Assembly (NCBI RefSeq): GCF_001424165.1 | Contig: NZ_LMOJ01000023.1 | Coordinates: forward strand, 323,708 to 387,707 | DNA: 64,000 bases | Source of the DNA: Massilia sp. Leaf139 | GTDB taxonomy: Bacteria > Pseudomonadota > Gammaproteobacteria > Burkholderiales > Burkholderiaceae_D | Direction of reading: 5' to 3' | Shown: in pieces, positions 1 to 10,653 of the stretch | Numbering within the stretch: position 1 is the stretch's first letter | How the letters are laid out: each line of letters opens with the position of its first letter | Translations under genes and position numbers: made by a program | The notes under the pieces: model-generated | The model's database searches: none | Told to the model about the DNA's origin: nothing | The model's input: the letters and a program-made list of their open reading frames with translations, nothing else

Positions 1-2227
<2,227 letters not shown>

Positions 2228-2461
2228 CGGCCTTATCCGGAACGCGGCGGCGGAGGCGTGGCGGCGCGCGGGCAGGCGCACTGCGCGCGCAGGTCGGTGG
2301 CGGGCAGCAAGCGGCGTGGTGCTGCGGCATTAATACTGTTGTTCACGCGTGCCTCCACAAGGTTCCGGACTCAAACCTGGTCTACTTTACCGGGTTTGTG
2401 GCAAGGACGGCAACGCGTTAGCCGGGCAGGGCGGGTGCAATCCGCCCCGATCGCCTTCGTT

Positions 2462-3007
2462 TCAGCCCAGCGCGGCCTCGATCGCGGCCACCAGCGCCGG
2501 GTCGTCCGGCTTGACGTCGGGGGCGAAGCGGGCCACTACCTGGCCGTCGCGGCCGACCAGGAATTTCTCGAAATTCCACATCACGTCGGACGGGTTCTTC
2601 GGGCTCAGGCCGTGCTGCGCGAGCTTGTCGCCGAAGCTGCTGCCGGGCGCTTGCCGCGCCTGCGGCTGGGCGGCGACGAGTTCGCGGTAGAGCGGGTGGC
2701 GTCCCTCGCGGTTGACCTCGACCTTTTCGAACATCGGGAAGCGCACGCCGTAATTACGCTGGCAAAAATCGGCGATCTCTGCCTCGCTGCCCGGTTCCTG
2801 GGCGCCGAAATCGTTGCAGGGAAAGCCGAGGACGACGAGGCCGCGTTCTTCGTACTGCTCGAACAGCTTTTCCAGGCCGGCGTATTGTGGCGTCAGGCCG
2901 CATTGCGATGCGACGTTCACGATCAGCATGACCTTGCCGCGGTATTCGCCGAGGGTGGCGTCCTGGCCTTCGAGGCGATGCAGCGGGATATCGAACAGGG
3001 TGCTCAT
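2462..3007 (-). CDS. Glutathione peroxidase (thioredoxin fold, Cys type)
   Basis: Peroxidase of 181 residues that reduces hydrogen peroxide and organic hydroperoxides with thiol electrons, probably cytosolic. The active-site segment NVASQCGLTPQY carries a cysteine where animal enzymes have selenocysteine; FPCNDFGAQEPG and the WNFEKFLV motif supply the conserved Gln/Trp neighbourhood. The frame is open further upstream, but I take ATG 3007 (MSTLFDIP) because homologues begin there; the extra N-terminal residues resemble no signal peptide. It stands alone, divergent from the helicase operon at 3156. Confidence 0.93.
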   Translation of the reverse strand: MSTLFDIPLHRLEGQDATLGEYRGKVMLIVNVASQCGLTPQYAGLEKLFEQYEERGLVVLGFPCNDFGAQEPGSEAEIADFCQRNYGVRFPMFEKVEVNREGRHPLYRELVAAQPQARQAPGSSFGDKLAQHGLSPKNPSDVMWNFEKFLVGRDGQVVARFAPDVKPDDPALVAAIEAALG

Positions 3008-3155
3008 GGAGGCGATCCTCATGGTTGCGGAAATGGCTATCCTACTCCGCATGGCGCATGCCTGCTGGCGCCGGGCGGAAAACGGCTTGCGCGGCAGCGC
3101 TTGACGGCGCCGCCCGCGGCCCTTATAAGCCTCTCTTCACAAGGACGAGCCACCC

Positions 3156-4946
3156 ATGACGCAGGACGACCATCGAGCCATTGCCAGTGCCGAGTGCGCA
3201 CGCCGCCAGGCGCGCCTGCTCCATGGCCTGCGCGAGTTCGTCGCGCGCGAACGCGAGGCGGCGCAGCAGAAGCTCTACGAGGTCTGGCAGCAGCCGCTGC
3301 ACGATCGCCTGGCCAAGGGCCTGAGCCAGCAGTTCCTGCGCCTGGAGGCGGGCCCCGAGAAAGGAACGGCCTGGGCCTATGTGGGCGGCTACGAATCGCG
3401 CTTTCGCAAGGGCGACCTGGTCTGCCTGCATGGCGGCTCGCCCTTCGACGCCATGCTCGCGCGCGGCGCCGTGTTCGAGGCCGAGGAGGAAGGGCGCTGG
3501 CTGCTGCGCCTGGGCCAGGCGGCGCGGGTCGTCAAGGAAGCTGGCGGCGCGCCCTGCTATGCCGATCCGGACGATTTCGACCTGACCAAGTATTACAAGG
3601 AAGTCCTCGACGACATCGGCCAGACCATGCCGCCATCGCGCGCGCACCGCTGCCTGATGCCGCTGCTCGAAGGACGCATCAGCAACGAATTCGATCCGCG
3701 CGATTTCGAGGAAGCGGAAAGCCTGGCCCTGCGCGCAGGCCTGAACGCGGCCCAGGCCGAGGCGGTCGGCAAGATCGTCGCCGCCGACCTGGTGGCCTGC
3801 ATCCAGGGCCCCCCCGGCACCGGCAAGACGCGCGTGCTGGCGCTGGCCGTGCGCCTGCTGGTCGAACGCGGCGAGCGGGTGCTGGTCACCTCGCACACCC
3901 ACATGGCGATCAACAACGCGCTCAACAAGATCGCAGGCGAGGGCGTGCGCACCGCGAAAATCGGGCGCCTGACCGGGGTCGACAGCCTGGTGCCGGGCGT
4001 GACCCTGGCCGCCAGCTTCGCCGAATGGCATGGCCGTCCCATGGACGGCGGCTACGTGGTCGGCGCCACGCCCTTCGCCACCTGCGGCAAGGGACTGGAA
4101 AACTGCGAGTTCGATACCGTCGTGTTCGACGAAGCGAGCCAGGTGACGCTGCCGCTGGCGCTGATGGCGATGCGGCGCGGCGCGCGCTATGTCTTCATCG
4201 GCGACCAGAAGCAGCTGCCGCCGGTGCTGCTGGCGCGCTCGGTGCTGGAGGATATCCCCGGCTCCATCTTCGCCAAGCTCACCGCGCACAATGTCGACAG
4301 CGTGATGCTGACCGATACCTACCGCCTGAACGCGGAACTGACCGCCTGGCCAAGCCAGGCCTTCTATCAGGGCCGCCTGCGCGCGGCCGGGCCCAACCGC
4401 GAGCGCAAGCTGCAACTGCGTCCGCGCGAGGATGGCGATCCGTTCGACGCCGTCCTGCGCGACCCGGCCAGCCTGGTCTTCATTCCGACCCTGGACGACA
4501 GCGCGCGCAGCCGCAACCATCAAGATGCGCAGCTCGTTGCCGACCTGTGCGCGGCGGCCATCGAGGGCGGCCTGGCGCCGGGCGAGATCGGCATCGTCAC
4601 GCCCTTTCGCGCCCACGGCCGCACGGTGCGCAGCGCGCTGGCCGAGCGCTTCGGCTGGCACACGGCACGGGCGATCGTCGCCGACACCGTCGAGCGCATG
4701 CAGGGCCAGGAGCGCGAATTGATCATCCTGACCCTGGCCGCGGGCGACCCGCGCTTCCTCGCGGCGATCGCCGACTTCTTCTTCCAGCCCGAGCGCCTGA
4801 ACGTGTCGGTGACGCGGGCGATGACGAAACTGGTCATCATCGGCCCCGAGCTGCCGCCGGAGTTCGATTCCCATGACGCGCGCATGGCGCATCACTTGCG
4901 CCTGTACCGCGGCCTGCTGGCGGCGGCGCGCCGCATGGACTGCTAG
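3156..4946 (+). CDS. SF1B DNA2/NAM7-like helicase
   Basis: Predicted ATP-dependent nucleic-acid helicase of the DNA2/NAM7/UPF1 class, 596 residues. Walker A GPPGTGKTR lies near residue 218, Walker B with motif II VVFDEASQ near 323, motif III GDQKQLPPV near 348, TDTYRLN (motif IV region) near 388, and the C-terminal RecA lobe has VERMQGQERELIILTLA and the VTRAMTKLVIIG motif VI. The N-terminal 200 residues (with AYVGGYESRFRKGD) are an accessory region of unknown fold; no nuclease motif is visible. Shine-Dalgarno AAGGA precedes the ATG. The stop is 2 bases before the start of a second helicase gene, so the two are surely co-transcribed. Function in repair, RNA metabolism or defence cannot be decided. 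Confidence 0.88.
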   Translation: MTQDDHRAIASAECARRQARLLHGLREFVAREREAAQQKLYEVWQQPLHDRLAKGLSQQFLRLEAGPEKGTAWAYVGGYESRFRKGDLVCLHGGSPFDAMLARGAVFEAEEEGRWLLRLGQAARVVKEAGGAPCYADPDDFDLTKYYKEVLDDIGQTMPPSRAHRCLMPLLEGRISNEFDPRDFEEAESLALRAGLNAAQAEAVGKIVAADLVACIQGPPGTGKTRVLALAVRLLVERGERVLVTSHTHMAINNALNKIAGEGVRTAKIGRLTGVDSLVPGVTLAASFAEWHGRPMDGGYVVGATPFATCGKGLENCEFDTVVFDEASQVTLPLALMAMRRGARYVFIGDQKQLPPVLLARSVLEDIPGSIFAKLTAHNVDSVMLTDTYRLNAELTAWPSQAFYQGRLRAAGPNRERKLQLRPREDGDPFDAVLRDPASLVFIPTLDDSARSRNHQDAQLVADLCAAAIEGGLAPGEIGIVTPFRAHGRTVRSALAERFGWHTARAIVADTVERMQGQERELIILTLAAGDPRFLAAIADFFFQPERLNVSVTRAMTKLVIIGPELPPEFDSHDARMAHHLRLYRGLLAAARRMDC

Positions 4947-4948
4947 CG

Positions 4949-6913
4949 ATGGCGCTCTTCATTCCCGAATGGACGCGCGCCAGCGGCCGCCAGCTGCAGC
5001 AGCGCCGCGTGCTGAACGCGCTCGACGAGGCCAGCATCGTGCGCAAACCCCTGCGTGCACAGGGGCGTGCACAGGACGAGGCGCCGGATCTCTTCATCGA
5101 GCACCCCGAGCGCGGCTGGCTGGCGCTGGCAGTAATCGAGCTGCCCTTCGATGCGCTCGACGCCAGCGGGCTGTTCGCCAGCGAAACCCGCGCCGCCTTC
5201 GAGGCGACCCTGGCCGCCTGGCGCGCGGCGCTGCCGGATGCACTGCCGCTGCTGCTGGTGCTGTGGGCTTGCGCCGACGAGGAGGTCGATGTGCTGGCGC
5301 GCCAGCTCGACCTGCCCAAGCTGCGCCTGCTCTCGCGCGAACGTTTTTTAGCGCGTGGTGCGGCCGGGCTGGCGTCCCTGCAGCGGCCGCTGGCACCAAG
5401 CGAGGAAGATGCGCTGCGCACCCGCTTCTTCCCGGAGTCCGGCATTCCGCTGCCCAGCGTGGCGCGCAAGCGTTTTAAGCGCAGCAATGGCGCCAGCCTC
5501 GGGCTGTTCCTGGATCCGCAACAGGAGTGGGCCAGCAAGCTCGACCTGGAGCTGCCGGACGAGCAGGCGCAGGCCGCCACCGACCTGACGGTGCGCCTGG
5601 TGAACGGCGTCGCCGGCAGCGGCAAGACCCTGATCGCCCTCAGCCGCGCATTGCTGCTGGCCGAGATGCATCCGCGCGAGCGCGTGCTGATCCTGATCCA
5701 TAACACGCCGATCGTGGCCGACATCTGCGAACGCCTGCACCGCGCGCACGGCAGCCTGCCGCCCAATCTCGAGATCACGACCTATTCGGCCTGGATCCAC
5801 CGCCAGTGGCGCCGCTTGTATCAGGCGCCGCTGGCGCTGCCGGACGGCCCGGCCTACCTGCCGCAGCTAGTGGCGGATCTGCGCGGGCGCTGGCCGGAAC
5901 TGAAGCTGAGCGAGGGCCAGCTGATCGAGGAATTCGATTTCCTCAACGAGATGCTGGTCGCCAGCGAAGCCGAATACATGGACACCAGCCGCGCCGGCCG
6001 CGGCTTCGCATTGCGCGCACGCGAGCGGCGCGAGATCTGGCAGCTGTTCGAGGCGGTCACCAGCGCCCTGCACGCCGACGGCCTGCGCATGTGGAGCGCG
6101 GTCGCTTACGAGGTCTGCCGCGCGCCCCGTCACGGCGCGCTGGAAAAATACGAGCACATCCTGGTCGACGAGGCCCAGTTCTTCGCCCCGTCCTGGTTTC
6201 ACACCGTCAAACTGGCGCTGCGGCCGAAAGGGCGCCTGTTCCTGTGCGCCGACCCGAACCAAGGTTTCATGAAGAGCCGCCTCAGCTGGCGCAACGCGGG
6301 CCTGGACGTGACCGGGCGTACCAAAAAACTGCTGCGTTCCTACCGCACCACGCAGGCCATCCTGCACGCGGCCGGCACCCTGCTGGCACGCGCCGTGCAG
6401 GCCGATCCCGAGCATTACCTGGAGCCGGACTTCACCGGCATGGAAGAGGGCGCCGCGCCGATCCTGCTGCGCGTCGACAGCCCGCAGGACGCGGTCGACC
6501 GCGCCGTCAACGAGATCGTGGCGCTGGTCGACAAGCATGGTCTGCCGCTGTCGAGCTTTCTCGTCATCTACGGCAGCGACACGCCCAAGCAGCTGCTGTA
6601 CCGGAGGCTGTGCGGCGCTTTGGGTGCGAAACGCGTCTGGTGGCTGAACAAGGACAAGAAGGAGCCGCCCGACGGCTATGGCCCCGACTACCTGCGCCTG
6701 GCGAACCTGGAGACGGCGACCGGCCTCGAAGGCGGGGCCGTGTTCCTGCTGGGGATGGAGAGCCTGCTGGCGGCGCGCGAAGAAGGCGAAGGTGCGCGCG
6801 AGTTCGATGCGCGCAAGCTGTACATGGCGATGACCCGCGCCAGCCATCGCCTGGTGCTGCTCAGCACTGACGAGGTGCCGGCCGACGTGCTGCCCCTGTT
6901 TCGGGCAGCGTGA
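4949..6913 (+). CDS. SF1A UvrD/Rep-like helicase with degenerate NERD-like N-terminus
   Basis: 654-residue ATPase. The helicase core starts near residue 220 with Walker A GVAGSGKT; motif II is ILVDEAQFF near 405, followed by LCADPNQGF (motif III), LLRSYRTT (motif IV), TATGLEGGAVFLLGME (motif V) and LYMAMTRASHRLVLLS (motif VI). Residues 1-210 precede the core; the stretch PDLFIEHPERGWLALAVIEL resembles the strand-turn-strand of NERD/PD-(D/E)XK nucleases but lacks the E-x-K pair, so nuclease activity is doubtful. Translation starts 2 bases after the upstream helicase stop. The two-helicase pairing suggests a shared DNA-processing task. Helicase class is confident; the N-terminal assignment is tentative. 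Confidence 0.85.
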   Translation: MALFIPEWTRASGRQLQQRRVLNALDEASIVRKPLRAQGRAQDEAPDLFIEHPERGWLALAVIELPFDALDASGLFASETRAAFEATLAAWRAALPDALPLLLVLWACADEEVDVLARQLDLPKLRLLSRERFLARGAAGLASLQRPLAPSEEDALRTRFFPESGIPLPSVARKRFKRSNGASLGLFLDPQQEWASKLDLELPDEQAQAATDLTVRLVNGVAGSGKTLIALSRALLLAEMHPRERVLILIHNTPIVADICERLHRAHGSLPPNLEITTYSAWIHRQWRRLYQAPLALPDGPAYLPQLVADLRGRWPELKLSEGQLIEEFDFLNEMLVASEAEYMDTSRAGRGFALRARERREIWQLFEAVTSALHADGLRMWSAVAYEVCRAPRHGALEKYEHILVDEAQFFAPSWFHTVKLALRPKGRLFLCADPNQGFMKSRLSWRNAGLDVTGRTKKLLRSYRTTQAILHAAGTLLARAVQADPEHYLEPDFTGMEEGAAPILLRVDSPQDAVDRAVNEIVALVDKHGLPLSSFLVIYGSDTPKQLLYRRLCGALGAKRVWWLNKDKKEPPDGYGPDYLRLANLETATGLEGGAVFLLGMESLLAAREEGEGAREFDARKLYMAMTRASHRLVLLSTDEVPADVLPLFRAA

Positions 6914-6925
6914 CGGCGTCGCTGA

Positions 6926-7948
6926 CTACCTGCCGGCCGCGGCGTTGTCGAGTTCCGTCAGCTGTTTTAAACGGCGCGCGGTGAGCTGGGCGCGCCAGCC
7001 GGAACCGGGCACCTGCGGATGGCGGATCGACCCATATAACTCCATCGCATCGCGGTAGGCCAGCCAGGCGCGCTGCGCCTTCTCGACGCCGGTCTTGCGG
7101 ATCGTGCCGAGATAGGAGCTGCTCGCCGGACGATTGACCATGAACTGGCGGTAGGTCGCGTTCATCTTCTGTTCCAGGCTCTCGAACTCGGCTTCCGAGT
7201 AGCGCGGCGCCTTGCCCGCCTCGGCGGCGAGGATGTCATCCATGAACTGGTCGAGTTCGGCCGCCTGGACATCGACCCGCAGCGAACGGGTGGCGCTGCT
7301 GCCGGCGTCGGTCTCGTAGTCGACCCGGTGCTGGGCGAAATACTGCGCCGCCTTGCTTGCCATTTCCAGGCCCAGCTGTTCCTTGGAATTCCAGCCGCGC
7401 GTGAGGGCCGCCAGTTCGCTGCTGCGCGACTTGTCGCGCTGGCGCCCGCGCACCGCCGCACACTGGCCGCGCATGTCGGCGGCGGCGTCGTCGCAGACGT
7501 CGATCGGCGCACGGTCGTCGCCGCTGGCACGGCGGCGCAGGTGCTGCACCCGGCTCTTCATTTCGTCGACGGGGCTCTGGATGCTGCAGGCGTGCTTCAT
7601 GGCCAAGTCGAACTGCGGCGTCATGCCGGCGCCGTTCGCATGCAGCATCAACAACACCCCATGCGCCCCGGTGCGGGCGGCGCAGGCATGCACGCGCTGC
7701 CAGTCGGCGTTGCTGGCATCGGGCAGGTTCAGGGTGTCGTAGTACAGCGCCGAAGCATCGCAGCGCCCTTTGGCAGCGGACTGGTCGGCAGGCGCCGGCT
7801 TCAGGTGTTTCACGCGCAGGCATTGGCGATACCAGTCGCTGCTGCGCAGCGCCTCGGGCGGCGCGCCATACACGTTCGGGTAAGGCGCCGCCTGGACGGC
7901 GCCGATCAGCAAGCCCGACAACAAAAGTGGCCAATACGCAGGGGACAT
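6926..7948 (-). CDS. Secreted LprI-like (DUF1311) protein
   Basis: 340 residues. An N-terminal signal peptide (MSPAYWPLLLSGLLIGAVQA, cleavage after AQA-like site) sends it to the periplasm. The middle part is cysteine-containing and shows Sel1-independent helical character. The last about 100 residues, from SLEQKMNATYRQFM to QLTARRLKQL, match the LprI/DUF1311 pattern (tandem helices with a W-L-A-YRD-A core), a fold found in lysozyme inhibitors and other periplasmic proteins. A good Shine-Dalgarno (AGGAG) lies 7-8 bases before ATG 7948. It converges with the helicase operon, with only 12 bases between stops. No specific function can be given. Confidence 0.75.
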   Translation of the reverse strand: MSPAYWPLLLSGLLIGAVQAAPYPNVYGAPPEALRSSDWYRQCLRVKHLKPAPADQSAAKGRCDASALYYDTLNLPDASNADWQRVHACAARTGAHGVLLMLHANGAGMTPQFDLAMKHACSIQSPVDEMKSRVQHLRRRASGDDRAPIDVCDDAAADMRGQCAAVRGRQRDKSRSSELAALTRGWNSKEQLGLEMASKAAQYFAQHRVDYETDAGSSATRSLRVDVQAAELDQFMDDILAAEAGKAPRYSEAEFESLEQKMNATYRQFMVNRPASSSYLGTIRKTGVEKAQRAWLAYRDAMELYGSIRHPQVPGSGWRAQLTARRLKQLTELDNAAAGR

Positions 7949-8205
7949 CGCTTTCTCCTGAAAAGTTTCCTGTTGGAAGCTTTAACGCTACCGTGGGCGT
8001 TGGAGAGCGGTGGTGAGATGGCGCAATTTTTCCGCAGCGTTGACACGAGCAATGGCGCGGCGCTCGGCGCTGTTCGTTTCCAACAAGAATTTTTACATTC
8101 GGTAACCCGTTTTTCGACTTTTCCGTGCAAGAGCATAAACAGTCCATAAAGCTCTGCTAACAGCTTGCAATTTCGACTGTGAACGTGACGCAACGCGCAT
8201 AAATT

Positions 8206-8221
8206 TTTTCCGTACGGAAAA
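8206..8221. promoter_or_regulatory. Perfect 16-bp palindrome, candidate operator
   Basis: TTTTCCGTACGGAAAA is fully self-complementary and is flanked by further A/T-symmetric sequence (AAATT on the left, GAAAAATT on the right). It sits about 215 bases before the MFS start and 260 bases before the LprI-like start. This is the geometry of a dimeric regulator site, but no regulator gene lies beside it and the cognate protein is unknown. Confidence 0.45.
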
Positions 8222-8268
8222 GAAAAATTGCGTTTCCCTTGCGTAGAATTGCCACCCATCACTTCTTG

Positions 8269-8300
8269 ACGCCAACCAACATACGGTTGGCGTTTGTTTT
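8269..8300 (+). terminator. Rho-independent terminator-like hairpin with no gene upstream
   Basis: Stem ACGCCAACC (8269-8277) pairs perfectly with GGTTGGCGT (8285-8293) across a 7-base loop, followed by TTGTTTTT. The U-tract is only on the plus strand. No plus-strand gene ends before it; it lies about 135 bases upstream of the MFS start codon. It may end a small RNA or act as an attenuator in the MFS leader. Confidence 0.65.
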
Positions 8301-8435
8301 TAAACCCCTGTTAGCAGTCGGTTACGAACGGCAGAGCAGTCGCAAAGACGCCACCGAACGGGCGCTGTATCGAAGAGTGGAGCCTCTCGGACAGCAACTG
8401 AACAGCAGGCTTTGTTTCACTTTGATTCAGACATA

Positions 8436-9611
8436 ATGCACACCACCGTTTCTGCAGTTTCCGCCCCGATCTCGTCGTCGCGCAGCTCGGTTTTCGCACA
8501 GGCCCAACAATATGCCCTGCCTGTCATGTTCGCCCTGTTCGGCGTGATCATGGGTTCGTGGGCCGGCCGCATTCCAGCCCTGGCAGAAGGCGTGCGCGTT
8601 TCGCACTCGGCCCTGTCGATGGTGCTGCTGTGCGGCGGCGTTGGCGCCCTGATGTCCTTCCCGGTCTCGTCCTTCCTGATGGGCAAGTTCGGTGCCCGCA
8701 AATCCCTGCTGATCTCGGGCCTGGCCCTGCTGTGCGTGCTGGTCTCGATCGGCATGGCGCCGACCGTGTCGCGCCTGATGATGGCTGTGCTGATGCTCGG
8801 CATCACCGCCAGCACCTACGACGTGGCCATGAACGCCGCCGCTGCGAAGCGCGAAAAGCAGACGGGCAAGTCGGAAATGTCGATGCTGCACGGCCTGGCC
8901 TGCGCAGGCGGCCTGGTCGGCGCAACCCTGGGCAGCCTGATGGGCAGCCTGAAGATCGCTCCGGCCACCCACTTCGTGATGGTTGCGATTCCGCTGGCCA
9001 TGGCCCTGTACGGCGCCTACACCATGCTCGACGCCGATGATGCGGTCGAGAAGGTCGAAAAGAAGAAGTTCGCACTGCCGCGCGGTCCGATGGCACTGCT
9101 GGGCCTGCTGGGCTTCCTGGGTTCGATGTCGGAAGGCAGCATCGCCGACTGGAGCGGCGTGTTCCTCAAAGAGCATTTCGGTGCGACCGACGGCCTGGCG
9201 CCACTGGCCCTGACCTGCTTCTCGGCCATGATGCTGATCTCGCGCCTGGTCGGCGACAAACTGAAGGCCCGCTTTGGCGCCCAGCGCCTGGTGACGACCG
9301 GCGCCCTGGTGTCGAGCGCCGGCCTGTTCTTCGCGGTGCTGTCGCCGAACGCCTATGTCGCCCTGGGCGGCTTCGCGGTCGCCGGCCTCGGCCTGTCGCT
9401 GCTGTTCCCGTTCGTGTTCAGCGCCGCCGGCGCTCAGGGCCCGGTCGCCCTGGCCGGTGTCGCCAGCATGGCCTACAGCGGCACCCTGATGGGCCCGCCG
9501 GTGATCGGCGCCATCGCCCACCACGTCGGCATGCAAATGGCGATCGCTTATGTCGGCGGCCTGTCGCTGGTCATCGCCTTCGTTGCCAGCCGTACCCGCC
9601 TGCTGAAGTAA
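8436..9611 (+). CDS. MFS transporter (YbjJ-like)
   Basis: 391-residue inner-membrane transporter of the major facilitator superfamily with about 12 hydrophobic segments. The loop GKFGARKSLLISG matches the MFS motif A between helices 2 and 3, and DKLKARFGAQRLVTTG is its repeat in the second half. The GSWAGRIPALAEG and DVAMNAAA segments resemble the YbjJ/fucose-permease-like group. ATG 8436 (MHTTVSAVS) is preferred to an in-frame ATG 24 bases earlier because the extra residues look unlike a transporter start; no strong Shine-Dalgarno supports either. It converges on an AraC regulator with a terminator between. Substrate unknown. Confidence 0.85.
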   Translation: MHTTVSAVSAPISSSRSSVFAQAQQYALPVMFALFGVIMGSWAGRIPALAEGVRVSHSALSMVLLCGGVGALMSFPVSSFLMGKFGARKSLLISGLALLCVLVSIGMAPTVSRLMMAVLMLGITASTYDVAMNAAAAKREKQTGKSEMSMLHGLACAGGLVGATLGSLMGSLKIAPATHFVMVAIPLAMALYGAYTMLDADDAVEKVEKKKFALPRGPMALLGLLGFLGSMSEGSIADWSGVFLKEHFGATDGLAPLALTCFSAMMLISRLVGDKLKARFGAQRLVTTGALVSSAGLFFAVLSPNAYVALGGFAVAGLGLSLLFPFVFSAAGAQGPVALAGVASMAYSGTLMGPPVIGAIAHHVGMQMAIAYVGGLSLVIAFVASRTRLLK

Positions 9612-9642
9612 TCGGTTCGCCGTTTTCCCCGCAGTAGATTCG

Positions 9643-9668
9643 ACGCCGGCTGATGCCGGCGTTTTTTT
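9643..9668 (+). terminator. Rho-independent terminator of the MFS gene
   Basis: ACGCCGGC pairs with GCCGGCGT across the loop TGAT, followed by a run of seven to eight T. It ends transcription of the MFS gene and insulates it from the convergent AraC gene. Confidence 0.9.
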
Positions 9669-9680
9669 TGAGGGTGCCGC

Positions 9681-10520
9681 TCACATGGCCGGCACACCCT
9701 CCTTCAGCCACTGCCGTGGCGAGACCCCTACCAGGGCCGTGAATGCCCGCGTAAAAGCGGGCGCGCTGGTATAGCCGGCCTGGCTGCTGACCACCTTCAC
9801 CGGCATCCCCTTGCGCAACAAATCCTGCGCCATGCCGATGCGCCAGCGCGTCAGGTATTCGCCGGGCGGCATGCCGACCACGTTCCTGAAGTGTTCGGTA
9901 AAGCGGGCGCGCGACATGCAGGCTTCGCGCGCGAGCGTCTCAAGCTGCCAGGGTTCATGCGGACGCGCGTGGATCGCGCCCAGCGCCGGCGCCAGCTGGC
10001 GGTCGGCCAGTCCGGCCAGCAGGCCGACCGACAAGGTGCCGCTTTCGAATTCGTGGCGCAGCACCTGGATCATCAGCACGTCGCACAGGCGGTCGAGGAT
10101 GACGTCGCGTCCCTGCGCCTTGCCGGCCGCTTCCGCGAACAGCAATTCCAGCGTGTGCGCCAGCGCAGGCATGCCGGCCAGCGGCTGATACAGGCAAGTA
10201 GGCAAGGCGCGCGCGAGCGGATTGGCGCCGCCGTCCTCGAAGCAGATGTGGGCGCACAGCAGGGTGGCGCTGGCGCCGTCGGGGATCTCCAGTACATGGG
10301 CCGTACCGCGCGGATAAAACACCATCGCCGGCTGGGTCACCCGCAGCGCCGGCGCACCCTCGTGGCGGAACACGACCGGGCCGCTGCGCACCAGGTGCAG
10401 CTGGCCGGCCGTCTTGTCTTCCGCAAAGGCATTCGAATCGCAGAACACGCCGTTGAAGAACACGCGGGCACGAAACGAATAGCGTCCGACCAGCGACGAG
10501 ATCTTGTCCATAAACTCCAT
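9681..10520 (-). CDS. AraC-family transcriptional regulator with cupin sensor (Cupin_6 type)
   Basis: 279-residue regulator. Residues about 1-170 form a cupin-like ligand domain (LHLVRSGPVVFRHEG, FYPRGTAHVLEIP, ICFEDGGANPL). The C-terminal 100 residues hold the two AraC helix-turn-helix units: LETLAREACMSRARFTEHFRNV, then PVKVVSSQAGYTSAPAFTRAF with the VGVSPRQWL signature end. ATG 10520 is given; an in-frame ATG at 10511 has GGAG just upstream and may be the true start (277 residues less stop). It lies downstream of the glycoside hydrolase on the same strand with a hairpin between, so it may control that gene or the convergent transporter. Confidence 0.88.
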   Translation of the reverse strand: MEFMDKISSLVGRYSFRARVFFNGVFCDSNAFAEDKTAGQLHLVRSGPVVFRHEGAPALRVTQPAMVFYPRGTAHVLEIPDGASATLLCAHICFEDGGANPLARALPTCLYQPLAGMPALAHTLELLFAEAAGKAQGRDVILDRLCDVLMIQVLRHEFESGTLSVGLLAGLADRQLAPALGAIHARPHEPWQLETLAREACMSRARFTEHFRNVVGMPPGEYLTRWRIGMAQDLLRKGMPVKVVSSQAGYTSAPAFTRAFTALVGVSPRQWLKEGVPAM

Positions 10521-10613
10521 TCTTGAGGATTGGCAGCCTATTCTGGACGATCTGCAAACTTTTGAGAAGTGAATTGACGAAATTGTTGAGGGGTGCGCCC
10601 AAAAGGCGCTGTG

Positions 10614-10643
10614 CGCCGGCCGAGTTGACGAACCCGGCCGGCG
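10614..10643. terminator. GC-rich hairpin after the glycoside hydrolase gene
   Basis: CGCCGGCC (10614-10621) pairs with GGCCGGCG (10636-10643) across 14 bases. No U-tract follows on either strand, so it is at best a weak or Rho-assisted terminator between the glycoside hydrolase stop and the AraC gene. Confidence 0.4.
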
Positions 10644-10653
10644 CGGCGGCGGT

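Larger units (their letters stand above)
7949..8435. other. 487-base divergent spacer, AT-richer than its surroundings
   Basis: Lies between the divergently transcribed LprI-like gene and the MFS gene. It contains a perfect 16-base palindrome and a terminator-like hairpin, both listed separately. I see no convincing open frame. Base composition is clearly less GC-rich than the flanking genes, particularly 8090-8300. A promoter for the MFS gene should be here, but no strong -35/-10 pair could be assigned. Confidence 0.6.

Noticed and set aside
2372..2398. Hairpin CAAACCTGGT/ACCGGGTTTG between the peroxidase and mrpA, considered as a terminator or riboswitch
   Set aside because: No U-tract on either strand and no known riboswitch core motif was recognised.
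3156..6913. Two-helicase operon as part of a defence island
   Set aside because: Neighbours are ordinary (peroxidase, LprI-like, MFS) and no integrase, restriction, toxin or other hallmark gene is present. It is kept only as an unexplained pair.
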